Positions 44,141-53,368 of a DNA stretch of 64,000 nt are shown piece after piece. Position 1 is the stretch's first letter, and the number at the start of each line of letters is the position of its first letter. The notes beneath the pieces were generated by a model. That model did no database searches. It saw only the letters and a program-made list of their open reading frames with translations, and was not told the origin of the DNA. The stretch comes from an uncultured bacterium (GTDB taxonomy: Bacteria; Cyanobacteriota; Vampirovibrionia; Gastranaerophilales; Gastranaerophilaceae). A program made the position numbers and the translations under genes. The stretch spans positions 124,001 to 188,000 of the forward strand of contig CACZCH010000007.1 of the NCBI GenBank assembly GCA_902779645.1. Reading direction: 5' to 3'.

Positions 44141-45279
44141 ATTACTAAAGACTATAAAACGAGAACGTGAATCTAATTTTGAACTATTGAGAATACTTGC
44201 AATGCTGGTAATAATTGCCGGACATTTTTTCAACCAGGCACACATTGTTGAATACATACAACCCTTTAGTTTTAATCAATTCGTATCATTTATATTATGC
44301 AACTTCCATCGTATAGCTGTTAATTTATTCCTGATGGTCGGTTGTTGGTTTATGGTAGATAGCAGATTTGAAGCAAAAAGAGTTTTAAGGTTATATTCAA
44401 AATTATTCTTTTATACTTTTACCTTGCTTATATTTTTACTAACTGTTCATGCTCCTATAAAACCGTTAGAAATTATAAAAAATATATTTCCCTTCTGTGG
44501 CTGTGCATTGTGGTTTGTATCCTGTTATATATGCTTGTTATTAATTTTTCCATTTCTTAAACTGATAACAGAACAAACGCAGAAAGTACATTTAAATTGT
44601 ATTATAATCCTTACAAGTATTTTATCTGGTTTTTCATTAATTTATTTCTATTGGTTTTTAAAAAATGATACATTTTATGCCAATATTCTTTGGTTCTGTT
44701 ATATTTTTATTCTAATATCTTATCTAAAAAAATATATCTTTAATAAAATTAATTTGAATAAATACTTTGTTCTTTTTTTATCTCTTGGATTCTTTACAAG
44801 CTTTATTCTATTAAAACTCTTTTCATATAATTTAATGACATTAAATCTTATTTGGAAAATTTTATATAATTTCTCGTATGCAGCAATTAATGATATTAAG
44901 ATGATATTCAATTTGATACCAGCACTGGGAATATTTTACTTTTTCACAAAATTAGATATTAAGAGCAATAAGGTTATAAATTATCTGGCAAGTTCAACTC
45001 TTGCCGTATACATAATCCACCAAACTCCCGGATTTTATAATTATTTATGGTTTCAAATATTTAAAGTCAACGCCATAATTGCAAATATGTCAAACACTGA
45101 TGTTTGCGGTGGGGCAGCCTTTGTTAGTGGTAATTGTAACGACTTTAACCTTTGGCGGATGTACATTGATTGACAAGTTACAAACAAAATTTATAGAACC
45201 ACATATTGTCAGATTAGGAATATACAAATACATAGAAAATTTACTAAACAATTTCTACAGGAGTTGTACTAAATTATGA
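44133..45279 (+). pseudogene. Acyltransferase-3 family protein, frameshifted near the C-terminus
   Basis: Membrane O-acyltransferase family that decorates polysaccharides. GTG at 44133 (AGGAG upstream) gives VNKLLKTIKRERESNFELLR then ILAMLVIIAGHFFNQ with the catalytic-type His. About ten membrane segments follow. The frame ends at 45173 with a run not typical of the family (CGGAAFVSGNCNDF). A +1 shift near 45100-45112 restores FAVGQPLLVVIVTTLTFGG and LIDKLQTKFIEP, the normal last helix and basic tail, ending at 45279. Likely a single-base insertion; could be an assembly error or phase-off state. The GTG is also inside the last codons of the Wzy gene. Confidence 0.8.
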
Positions 45280-47705
45280 ATAATATAGCATTAATAACAC
45301 AATTAAATAAATGTACCGGTTGTACTTGTTGCTTAGATTGCTGTCCTACTGGTGCAATAATGATGAAAGAGAATGAATATGGTTTTATTGTACCTGAAAT
45401 TGATGAAACAAAATGCACAAATTGCGGTTTGTGTATTAAAAAATGCCCGCAAAATAATCACATAGGCAATAGTAATCAAGATGCAAAAATAATTGCAGCC
45501 GTAAATAAGAAACAAAACATAGTTTTACAATCTTCTTCCGGAGGGATATTTTCATTAATAGCAGAATATATAATAAAAAATAATGGAGTAGTTTTTGGTG
45601 CTGCATGGGATAAGGATTTTAATGTCAAACACAAGTTTATAGATAATATTAATGATTTAAAAGATTTAAGAGGTGCTAAATATGTACAAAGCGATCTTTC
45701 AACGTCATTTAAAAAAGTGAAAGCTTTTCTTGACGATAATCGTTTTGTATTATTTTCTGGTACTTCATGCCAAATTGCGGGATTAAAATCATATCTGGGA
45801 AAAGAATATGAAAAATTGCTTACAATTGATTTAATTTGTCATGGTGTGCCTTCACGAAAAGTCTGGAGAGAATACTTAAATCAATTATTAACACAATTGA
45901 AAATAAAAAAAGAAAGTATTTCAGACATTAGTTTCAGAAACAAAGCAAAAGGATGGAAAAAATCATATTTTGTAATAAAAGATAAAGAAGATAAGGTTAT
46001 TTATAATGAAAATTGGCGTCATAACAAATTTAACATAGCATTTGATTTATCAATGAACAATGCTTGCTTGTATTGCGATTATTCTAAAACTTCAAGAATT
46101 GGAGATATTTCAATTGGAGATTTTTGGGGAATAGAATATATAAATCCCAAATATTACAATAAAAATGGTACTTCTCTTATTATTGTAAACAATAAAAAAG
46201 GTGATTCAATAATAGAAAAAATTAAGAACGATATTGTTTTTTCAAATCCAATAAAATTAGAACAGGCAATAAAATCAAATTACAATATAGTTACTTCTTC
46301 CACAATGCATCCAAATAGAAACGATTTTCTTGATATTATAAAAAATGATACGTCAGATATAGAAAATAAGATTTTAAATTATTCATTAAATAATGTAATT
46401 CCGCAAAATAGCATATGTCTTTTAAATTATTTCTTTGAAAATACTAATTATGGTGCTTTAATGGTGTCTTTTGCATTAACTAGATTTTTAGCGAAATATG
46501 GCTATAAAACGATTCTTGCAAACAATGAACAACCTATATTTTCAATTGATAGACTGTTATGTAAACATTTTATAAGATTTAAACAAAAATACTTTAAATC
46601 AACTTTAGCTTTGAATACAAATCAAAGCTACTTAGACTTAAATAATTATTTTAATATTTTTATAGCAGGTTCTGACCAGATTTGGAATCCTAAATGTGCA
46701 AGTGCAAAACTAAGACACTTTATGTTTGATTTTGCAAAAACAGAAAAAATACTTATATCATATGCAGCAAGTTTTGGTGGAAATAAATTCTCTAGTGATA
46801 AAAAACTCATCAAACAAGCAGAAAAGTTACTTAGACGTTTTGATGCAATATCAGTAAGGGAAAAAAGTGGTATAGATATCATTAAAAAAACTTTCGGAAG
46901 TGATATAAATTGTATTCAAGTATTAGACCCAACTCTTTTACTAGATGAACAAGATTACATGGAAATATTAAAGGACGAACCGCTTGATGCATTACCCGAA
47001 AAATATATTGGACATTATATACTGCAAGATTCTTTTAATCATTACGAAATTGAAAAAAATACTGATTTTATGAATTTAATAAATCGTTTTAATATGTCAT
47101 ATGTTTCTACAAAATTTAATAAAATAAAATTAGATAATAAAACTTTATTACAATTTAAATCCTTTCCAAATTGGCTGAATCTAATAAAACATTCAACAGT
47201 ATTTGTAACAGATTCATTTCACGGAGTTTGTTTTTCAATAATTTTTAAAAAGAATTTTGTCTATATTGATACAAAAAGCCACCTAAATGAAAGAATAATC
47301 TCACTATTAGATAATCTTGGTATTAGAGATCGTATTTTTAAATCATTTAATGAAGTCAATGTTGATTTTGTCTTGAATAATCCAATTGACTACAATACTG
47401 TTTATCAAAATTTAAATCAGCTACGAATACAATCAAAAGACTATCTTATAAGTGCAATAGAAAAATCAAAAGATAAAGATTATTTAATTGACAAGCTAAA
47501 AAAATCAATTGCTGAAAAAGATATAACTATTGAAAATTTAAAGAAATGGAATTTGAAAGAGATTCCTAAAACTTTTTATTACAGAATTATTAAAATTTGT
47601 GGGATAGTTTTAAAGAAAATGGGAACCTCCTTTGGAGTAAAAATCTTTAAATTGTTACCAAAACCGATAAAAGAAATTATTAAGAATTTAATATCTTGGA
47701 GTTAA
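45276..47705 (+). CDS. FrhB-type flavin/Fe-S protein fused to polysaccharide pyruvyl transferase
   Basis: 809 residues in two parts. Residues 1-380 match the coenzyme F420 hydrogenase/dehydrogenase beta-subunit (FrhB/FdhB) family: two ferredoxin sets C13-x2-C16-x2-C19-x3-C23 and C47-x2-C50-x2-C53-x3-C57, then SSGGIFSLIAEYI, GAKYVQSDLSTSFK, LFSGTSCQIAGLKSYL, LICHGVPS and IGDISIGDFWGIE. Residues 385-720 match polysaccharide pyruvyl transferase (CsaB/WcaK type): FENTNYGALMVSFAL, FIAGSDQIWNPKCA, ISYAASFGG, AISVREKSGI, VLDPTLLL and VFVTDSFHGVCFSIIF. The two families are commonly adjacent in glycan clusters; here they are one chain. The last 90 residues are a Lys-rich coil. Confidence 0.9.
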   Translation: MNNIALITQLNKCTGCTCCLDCCPTGAIMMKENEYGFIVPEIDETKCTNCGLCIKKCPQNNHIGNSNQDAKIIAAVNKKQNIVLQSSSGGIFSLIAEYIIKNNGVVFGAAWDKDFNVKHKFIDNINDLKDLRGAKYVQSDLSTSFKKVKAFLDDNRFVLFSGTSCQIAGLKSYLGKEYEKLLTIDLICHGVPSRKVWREYLNQLLTQLKIKKESISDISFRNKAKGWKKSYFVIKDKEDKVIYNENWRHNKFNIAFDLSMNNACLYCDYSKTSRIGDISIGDFWGIEYINPKYYNKNGTSLIIVNNKKGDSIIEKIKNDIVFSNPIKLEQAIKSNYNIVTSSTMHPNRNDFLDIIKNDTSDIENKILNYSLNNVIPQNSICLLNYFFENTNYGALMVSFALTRFLAKYGYKTILANNEQPIFSIDRLLCKHFIRFKQKYFKSTLALNTNQSYLDLNNYFNIFIAGSDQIWNPKCASAKLRHFMFDFAKTEKILISYAASFGGNKFSSDKKLIKQAEKLLRRFDAISVREKSGIDIIKKTFGSDINCIQVLDPTLLLDEQDYMEILKDEPLDALPEKYIGHYILQDSFNHYEIEKNTDFMNLINRFNMSYVSTKFNKIKLDNKTLLQFKSFPNWLNLIKHSTVFVTDSFHGVCFSIIFKKNFVYIDTKSHLNERIISLLDNLGIRDRIFKSFNEVNVDFVLNNPIDYNTVYQNLNQLRIQSKDYLISAIEKSKDKDYLIDKLKKSIAEKDITIENLKKWNLKEIPKTFYYRIIKICGIVLKKMGTSFGVKIFKLLPKPIKEIIKNLISWS

Positions 47706-47707
47706 AA

Positions 47708-48925
47708 TTGGATAAAATACTTAAATTAATAAACAATAATTTATACGCATTATCTTTGTATGCAAGACAAATTGCAGGTACTTTGATATTATTTGTGATT
47801 GCCAGATATCTCTTAGTATATGATTTTGGTTTATTTTCAAGTTATAGAAATATTGCCGTTTTTTGTTTGATGTTTGCAAATCTCGGTTATGCAGACTATA
47901 TACTTGTATCTTCAAAGGCAAATACAAAAGAAGTTAAATTAAAAATTGCATTATTTATGCAAAATGCCATTATTCTCAGTTTTCTGTACATTATATGTTC
48001 ATTATTTTTTAAACTGGAGAGTCATTTATTATTTGCCTTGATTATCATAAGAACCTTTTTTGATACAACATTCTTTGGATTGATTCTTCCCTTCTTTCAG
48101 TCTGAAAAAAAATTCCTTCAAATAGCAGTAATTAATATTATATATGCTGTTTTTATAACATTAATTGCTGGTATTTCTTATACATTAAAATTATCACTTA
48201 TAAAATTTTTACTACTGAATATTTTATTGGGAAGCATCAATTTTATTCAATGCTCTTATTATGCAAAAATAAATTATTTGATTGTATTTAAATATTTTCA
48301 CAAAATTTTTAAAATGTTAGATAAAGAAATTTTTTCATATATAGGTGTAACAATAGCATTTTATTTATATGCTCAAATACCATCATTATTTGTATCACTT
48401 ACACAAAAAAAGGAGAATGCAGCTATATATTTTGCAGCATTTACAATTGCTTCGGTTGTCGGGCTATTGATAACAGCTCAATCACAAAAAATGGTGCCTG
48501 ATATGATAAATGCTTCAGCTATTAAAATAAAAATAATAATAAAAGAAAATTTAAAATTTATTTTACGTATAACTACATTGTTATTTTTATTATTTGTATT
48601 ACTAGGGAAACAAATTCTATTGTTGCTTTATGGGCAAAACTATTATGCAAATGCATATTTTATATTGTTAATATTAATGCTAGGCAATATTTGTGTTGCA
48701 ATAGCCGCTGTTTTTGGAACATATATAACAGCATCAGGAAACCAGAGAAAAAAGATTCCAATGCAACTAAAGGCAACTTTTTGTACAATATTAGGAATAA
48801 CTATTTTTTACAAATTTGGGATTTATGCTGCAGTAATTGCTTATTTATTTGCATCTATATATACAGCTTTTCAATACACTATTTTTACATTACAGGAATT
48901 AAGAAATAAAAAAGGAGAATATTGA
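47708..48925 (+). CDS. Polysaccharide flippase (Wzx/MATE-type)
   Basis: 405 residues with about 12 hydrophobic helices, an ARQIAGTLILFVIARYLLVY start typical of Wzx/RfbX, and LGKQILLLLYGQNYYANAY near residue 305. It should move lipid-linked repeat units across the inner membrane. TTG at 47708 is chosen because GGAG lies six bases before it; it begins 2 bases after the previous stop. Followed by 1 base and then the Wzz-like gene. Confidence 0.88.
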   Translation: MDKILKLINNNLYALSLYARQIAGTLILFVIARYLLVYDFGLFSSYRNIAVFCLMFANLGYADYILVSSKANTKEVKLKIALFMQNAIILSFLYIICSLFFKLESHLLFALIIIRTFFDTTFFGLILPFFQSEKKFLQIAVINIIYAVFITLIAGISYTLKLSLIKFLLLNILLGSINFIQCSYYAKINYLIVFKYFHKIFKMLDKEIFSYIGVTIAFYLYAQIPSLFVSLTQKKENAAIYFAAFTIASVVGLLITAQSQKMVPDMINASAIKIKIIIKENLKFILRITTLLFLLFVLLGKQILLLLYGQNYYANAYFILLILMLGNICVAIAAVFGTYITASGNQRKKIPMQLKATFCTILGITIFYKFGIYAAVIAYLFASIYTAFQYTIFTLQELRNKKGEY

Positions 48926-48926
48926 T

Positions 48927-50279
48927 ATGAATCAACAAATTTACTACGACTTTGATGAAAATTATGAAAATAGCTTGAACATAGATTTTCATAAAATTTT
49001 ATGTATTTTACTAACAAGAAAAATTTTAATTATTAAAGTGTTTTGCATTACTTTATTATTTTTTATTTTACTAACGTTTGTATCAACAAAAATATGGAAA
49101 GTTGATGCTGATTTATATATAAATAAATCAAATAATACAAATATGACGGAATTTAATCCATATTTCATTGATGAAGTTGGTAGTTTAGCATTAAATTCTT
49201 TGTCAGATAAAGTTATGATGAATGAGATGGAACTTATGCAATCACCGCTCGTTATTGACAAGGTTATTAAAGAGAATGATTTAAGATATAAAAAGCTATA
49301 TGGAATTTTTACTACAGTTAAAACAGGAGAATATTTATCTACTGATAAATTCTTAAAAAAGAAAAAATTAAAAATAGAAAACAAAAAAGGAACAAATATA
49401 GTTTCTATATCCTATAAAAGTAAAGATAAAGACGAAGCATATGGAATTGTATCTTCACTCATTACAAATTATATAGAACTACATAAAGAACTAAACAGTG
49501 AAAAATCAAAGTCAGATAAAAAAATTATTGAATCCGAGTACCAAAAAGCAAAAGAAGATTTAAATAAAAAAGTAAGTGTAGCAAGTGGTTTACCAACACA
49601 AACTTTGACTGGAACAGGCAATCTTGCTGCAATGAGTGCATTCTCTCGTTCTGCTCAAAATGCTATCTCAACTCTTAGAGGGCAATACTTAGCAGGGGAA
49701 AAAGCAAGGGTAGATATTAATGAGGATGCTTCAAAAGTTAATCAACTTGCACAAAAACTGGAGTGGGCAAGATTGGTAGAAGAAATGTCAGACTCTTCTA
49801 AAGTTCTTGTAATTAAAGAACCCAGACAACTAAAAGATTGGGAATGTACTTCACCAAAATTGTTTACAAATATTCTTTTAGGCATAATTCTTGGTGCAAT
49901 ATCCTCTCTGATAGCTTTAATTTTCGCGGAAAAAACAGATAAAAAACTTACTTATTCTATGCTAGGTGATAATATTATTTACAATTTAGATAAAGAATTT
50001 CAATCCCTTTCAATAGAAGTTATATCAAATGCTGACAATAAGACCGCTTTTGTTTTCTTTGAAGAAATGTCAAAATATACATTTGAAAAATTTAAAGATT
50101 TTGTAAATGTTGTTCCATTAAAAGCAGACATTTCAAATTCTTTCAAAGATGCTTTAAAACATGCGAATAGTGTTGTTACTTTTGCAAGTATTGGTAAGAC
50201 TTCAAGTGAAGAATATAAACTTGTTAAGAAGATGATAACGAACCTTGGTAAAAATATTATTTACGAGGTGCTTGTATAG
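48927..50279 (+). CDS. Wzz-type chain-length determinant/copolymerase
   Basis: 450 residues. First membrane helix near residues 31-52 (IIKVFCITLLFFILLTFV), a periplasmic domain of about 240 residues with a Wzz-type opening (KIWKVDADLYINKSN) and coiled-coil (SEYQKAKEDLNKKV), the second helix near residues 310-332 preceded by the conserved Pro-rich ALVIKEPRQ-like segment (VLVIKEPRQLKDWECTSPKL split here by other residues), and a C-terminal cytoplasmic part of about 110 residues that resembles a tyrosine-kinase domain without Walker A. It would set chain length with Wzy. Last gene of the polysaccharide run. Confidence 0.85.
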   Translation: MNQQIYYDFDENYENSLNIDFHKILCILLTRKILIIKVFCITLLFFILLTFVSTKIWKVDADLYINKSNNTNMTEFNPYFIDEVGSLALNSLSDKVMMNEMELMQSPLVIDKVIKENDLRYKKLYGIFTTVKTGEYLSTDKFLKKKKLKIENKKGTNIVSISYKSKDKDEAYGIVSSLITNYIELHKELNSEKSKSDKKIIESEYQKAKEDLNKKVSVASGLPTQTLTGTGNLAAMSAFSRSAQNAISTLRGQYLAGEKARVDINEDASKVNQLAQKLEWARLVEEMSDSSKVLVIKEPRQLKDWECTSPKLFTNILLGIILGAISSLIALIFAEKTDKKLTYSMLGDNIIYNLDKEFQSLSIEVISNADNKTAFVFFEEMSKYTFEKFKDFVNVVPLKADISNSFKDALKHANSVVTFASIGKTSSEEYKLVKKMITNLGKNIIYEVLV

Positions 50280-50285
50280 AATAAA

Positions 50286-50720
50286 TTACAAACTTTCATA
50301 ATTAGTTGGGTTTATCCCCAGAATTTCTCGTTCAATCATTTGAACAAACTCTGGGGTTAAGCCTTTTTGTTCCTTTTTGGGTGTTTGTTCTTGTTGCAAA
50401 GAATCGGTATATTGTTTAACAAGTGGTATTTCCTTTAGGATATTAATCAAAGAATATATCTCTGGTGGTGGAGTTTTTTGATTTTTCTCAATATCGGTTG
50501 ATATTTTTTGCATCATTTTTCTTACAAAGTCCAAGAGTTCCTCGCTAAAGCGGTATTTTGTATGTTCAACTTCAAACCGCTTTTCATCCCAATTATGTTC
50601 CTTTTTCCAATAAAATAAAATTCTGCGAGAAAATCCGAGTTCCATCCCAATCTTCGCCAGAGATTTTTGATCGTAAATATACATATGTTCAGCTTGTGTC
50701 AGTTGGTTGTATTTTGTCAT
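50286..50720 (-). CDS. Helix-turn-helix protein similar to the one beside the MuA-like gene
   Basis: 144 residues. N-terminal HTH (LTQAEHMYIYDQKSLAKIGM, then ELGFSRRILFYWKKEHNWDE) of the type in DUF1804/terminase-small-subunit-like proteins. Middle: LDFVRKMMQKISTDIEKNQ and INILKEIPLVKQY. The gene at 61933 has the same layout (ALVRKMLDDFHTDIDNH, INLTEELLKQKK), so they are paralogues. It follows the 50723 gene after 2 bases and converges on the end of the Wzz-like gene (6 bases). Confidence 0.65.
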   Translation of the reverse strand: MTKYNQLTQAEHMYIYDQKSLAKIGMELGFSRRILFYWKKEHNWDEKRFEVEHTKYRFSEELLDFVRKMMQKISTDIEKNQKTPPPEIYSLINILKEIPLVKQYTDSLQQEQTPKKEQKGLTPEFVQMIEREILGINPTNYESL

Positions 50721-50722
50721 AG

Positions 50723-51247
50723 TTATACCTCAAAAATTATTCTGTCTAAACTGTATTCATTCTTTTTTGTTAGTCTTTTTACATAAAAATTTGTGTAATT
50801 TTTAATGATTCCTTCTGATTTACAATATTTCAAAAATTGCTTTAATAAAGCCATTGTATTTTTTAATCTTCGTGGCTTAAAATCTCTTTCTAAAAATGCG
50901 TTATAAATAGTAATAATATCCTTTGTTTCAAATTTAGTAAATATCTTTATTTCTTCATCATTCAGAACAGTACGGTATTCCCGAACAGTTGAATATTTAT
51001 ACTGAGGCAGAAGTTTTGTGTAATCTTCCGTTCTGTTGAGCATTGCAAACCAACGGTGCAAACTTCCGCGAGATATTTTTCCTAAAATCTCATATAGATG
51101 ACTATTTGATGTATTATGCAATTTCACAAAATCATAATCAGCTTGAAGTTTGTTTTGAACTTGTTTTCTAAATTCAAGCCATTGATGAACCACATCAAGT
51201 CTTGCGAGTGCGATTTGTTTACATTTTTCGGGTGTGAAGTTTGTCAT
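50723..51247 (-). CDS. Possible transposase N-terminal-type or core-binding-domain protein
   Basis: 174 residues from the ATG at 51247 (GAGG upstream); a longer frame to 51295 runs through the leader. SHLYEILGKISRGSLHRWFA and YREYRTVLNDEEIKIF-like segments resemble the N-terminal DNA-binding region of Mu-type transposases; the end, ALLKQFLKYCKSEGIIKNY, resembles a recombinase core-binding helix pair. No catalytic domain follows. The pair with the HTH gene mirrors the MuA-like/HTH pair at 61933-64000. It may be an accessory protein or a truncated transposase. Confidence 0.45.
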   Translation of the reverse strand: MTNFTPEKCKQIALARLDVVHQWLEFRKQVQNKLQADYDFVKLHNTSNSHLYEILGKISRGSLHRWFAMLNRTEDYTKLLPQYKYSTVREYRTVLNDEEIKIFTKFETKDIITIYNAFLERDFKPRRLKNTMALLKQFLKYCKSEGIIKNYTNFYVKRLTKKNEYSLDRIIFEV

Positions 51248-51309
51248 ATAAATTACCTCACATACATTAATGTCTCTGGTTCGGAGAAACATCAAGTCCT
51301 AAATCTCTT

Positions 51310-51445
51310 TTCCGCCTGTCAAATCAAAGATTTGAAACGGCGGCATCGTAGTGTTTTGTGCCCTGCTCGTCTTGCCCCCTGTCCCCGCCATCTGCGGGGC
51401 GGGCAAGCCGACACCGGCACTTCACACCGGCTCACGCATCTTAAT
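51310..51445. repeat. GC-rich palindromic patch
   Basis: CCGCC and GGCGG enclose CAAATC/GATTTG; CCCCGC-CATCT-GCGGGG is a perfect hairpin; CCGACACCGGCACTTCACAC and CCGGCTCACGC follow. The patch is flanked by GTCTCTG (51270-51276) and CAGAGAC (51449-51455), a 7-bp inverted repeat. Strongly different base composition from its surroundings. Confidence 0.6.
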
Positions 51446-51490
51446 CTCAGAGACATTTCGATACATATCAAACTGAAAGATAAATTATTT

Positions 51491-51617
51491 TTGCACTATA
51501 TTGCAATTTATTGCACTCCGCTTAAAGCTAAATTCCATGCTAAATAGACCCTGAAACAAGTTCAGGGTGACAAGTTTTTAGTGCAAAAGAGTGCAAAAAT
51601 TGGGACAAAAGTGCAAG
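51491..51617. repeat. Helically phased TTGCAC/GTGCAA motifs, right border
   Basis: TTGCACTATA, TTGCAATTTA and TTGCACTCCG start at 51491, 51501 and 51511. GTGCAAAAGA, GTGCAAAAAT and GTGCAAG start at 51581, 51591 and 51611. All steps are 10 or 20 bases, and the two groups are inverted with respect to each other. Confidence 0.65.
51546..51571 (+). repeat. REP-like element, right half
   Basis: AGACCCTGAAACAAGTTCAG followed by GGTGAC. It matches 34192-34217 at 24 of 26 positions. Confidence 0.8.
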
Positions 51618-51735
51618 AAAAACCTGGTACATCTCTACACTATAAATCTGCCTCTATCGCCCTATAATTAGACATCTCTGCCTCAAAAAGTCGCATCTAA
51701 TGTCCACTGAGACTATATAGTGCCTCAGAATAATG

Positions 51736-51772
51736 AAATATCTTCCGAGCAAACTGCTCAAAAAAATACAGC
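51736..51772 (+). repeat. 37-bp direct repeat, right copy
   Basis: Identical to 34317-34353 and in the same orientation, 17.4 kb apart. Confidence 0.95.
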
Positions 51773-51838
51773 TGTAAAGACACACTCTAAATGATTATTT
51801 GTAACAGGGTAAATGATTATTATACAATTATAAAAATC

Positions 51839-53353
51839 TTAATAAGCACCTGTTAAAATTTCTTCAAGCATCGGTTCAATTCCTTTAGATTGCAATGATT
51901 CTATCAAATGTTGAGCAAAAAATCTATTGACGGTGTATGCAATATACCTTAAATTTTTTGCAGCAAGTTCTTTAACGACAAATGGCAGTGAATCTTCTTG
52001 TAGTACCAAGTACATTAGGTTTGCTATTGAGTCAAAATTTTCAAACTTACTACAAAGGTGTTCGTAATATTTATCAATGCCCAGAATTATATCATTTGCG
52101 TGATTTTCTTCCTGTTTCATATAATTTATTAATATTTCTGGAAAACCTTTCATATAATTTATAAGATTTCTGCATATTTCCTCACTTGATAATTCAGAAA
52201 TATAGGTTTCTATCTCTTCATCATATTGTTTTAAAGAAATTTTTTCTAATATTTGTTCTTTATTTTCTACTTGAAGATGATACGCAATAGTTTTTTCTAT
52301 ATGTTTTAGAAGCTGCTCTGCATCTTGGTGTCTAAATAACGCATTATCGTTCGTAGCTTTTTCTGCTGCATTTTTAAATTGATGGTGATAATTTGTAGAA
52401 TTTCCTGTCATTATATAATTGATTAGCCTGCCAAGAGAAAAAACATCACTTTGCTTATCTGCTTCTTTTAATTGCATAAATTGTTCCGGGGCACAATATC
52501 GTAATTGTCCTAAAGAATTTGTCATACAAGTTTGATGAGAAGTAAAGATATTTAAATCTTTTCCTAAACCAAAATCTGCGACCTTTAAAATACCATTTAA
52601 TATAAAAATATTATTGGGGCTTATATCTCTGTGAATTATATTTCTTTTGTGAATTTCTGCAAACAAATTTAATATTTGTCGAACACATTTAATCTTAATT
52701 TCATTATCTAAATAGGAATTCTCTATATATTGTTCTAAAGTTTGTTCAGCTTTTTCCATTGTATAGGAGCAGCTATCTTCATAATAATCATAAACTTTTA
52801 TTATAGCCTGCAAATTAGAAAGGGATTTTGTTATACTATATTCTCTTTTAAATCTGCTGCGAATTCCGTTATCAGACAAATATTCGTCTTTTAATTTTTT
52901 TACTATCAGACCTGTTGACTTTTGAAGATATACATTAGCAAAACCGCCACTACCAATAAATTCCAAATCAAGATTTTGTTCCATAAAATTATATTCTTCA
53001 CCATTTTTTATAATTATGAACGCATCTGAATTTATTGTTTTATTAAATTCATTAAATATTTCTTCAGATTTTTTCGCAGCATCAGGCTCTGAACATTTCC
53101 AATCTTGTATAATATATCTTTTGCTTAAAATGATATTAAAAAACTTATTTATTTGCTGGGCATTATATATATCAACAATCTTGTCATAAACATATCTCCA
53201 TCTTGAAGGAAATCCCTGACCATACATATCGTGATGTCCAAAATATTGATTAAAGAAATTAACAAGTTTGGGACCAGACTTATACGTATATAAACTGCCA
53301 ATATCCCCACAAAAGATTTCAGAAATTCTTTTTATTGTTTCTTGTGATAGCAA
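51839..53353 (-). CDS. Eukaryote-like Ser/Thr protein kinase in the restriction operon
   Basis: 504 residues. A 125-residue N-terminal region precedes a complete kinase domain: glycine loop GSGGFANVY (134-142), VKKLKDEY (Lys152 or 153), HRDISPNNIF (241-250, catalytic Asp243 and Asn248), DFG (260-262), then RYCAPEQF and SDVFSLGRLINY. The remaining 170 residues are helical and may be a sensor. No membrane segment or PASTA repeats, so it is cytoplasmic. It starts 15 bases after the Res stop, in the same operon. Kinases accompany some defence systems (for example PglW and Stk2), so a regulatory or abortive role is plausible but unproved. Confidence 0.88.
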   Translation of the reverse strand: MLSQETIKRISEIFCGDIGSLYTYKSGPKLVNFFNQYFGHHDMYGQGFPSRWRYVYDKIVDIYNAQQINKFFNIILSKRYIIQDWKCSEPDAAKKSEEIFNEFNKTINSDAFIIIKNGEEYNFMEQNLDLEFIGSGGFANVYLQKSTGLIVKKLKDEYLSDNGIRSRFKREYSITKSLSNLQAIIKVYDYYEDSCSYTMEKAEQTLEQYIENSYLDNEIKIKCVRQILNLFAEIHKRNIIHRDISPNNIFILNGILKVADFGLGKDLNIFTSHQTCMTNSLGQLRYCAPEQFMQLKEADKQSDVFSLGRLINYIMTGNSTNYHHQFKNAAEKATNDNALFRHQDAEQLLKHIEKTIAYHLQVENKEQILEKISLKQYDEEIETYISELSSEEICRNLINYMKGFPEILINYMKQEENHANDIILGIDKYYEHLCSKFENFDSIANLMYLVLQEDSLPFVVKELAAKNLRYIAYTVNRFFAQHLIESLQSKGIEPMLEEILTGAY

Positions 53354-53368
53354 ATTTACTCCTTTTGC

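Larger units (their letters stand above)
51248..51838. other. Repeat-rich intergenic region at the right border of the polysaccharide island
   Basis: About 590 bases without a gene. From left to right: leader of the 51247 gene, GC-rich palindromic patch (51310-51445), phased TTGCAC motifs (51491-51516), REP-like half element (51546-51571), phased GTGCAAAA motifs (51581-51617) and the 37-bp repeat (51736-51772). Several match the region at 33.9-34.35 kb. Confidence 0.75.

Noticed and set aside
45090-45115. Programmed frameshift in the acyltransferase
   Set aside because: The needed shift is +1 and there is no recognised +1 signal or slippery site; an indel is simpler.
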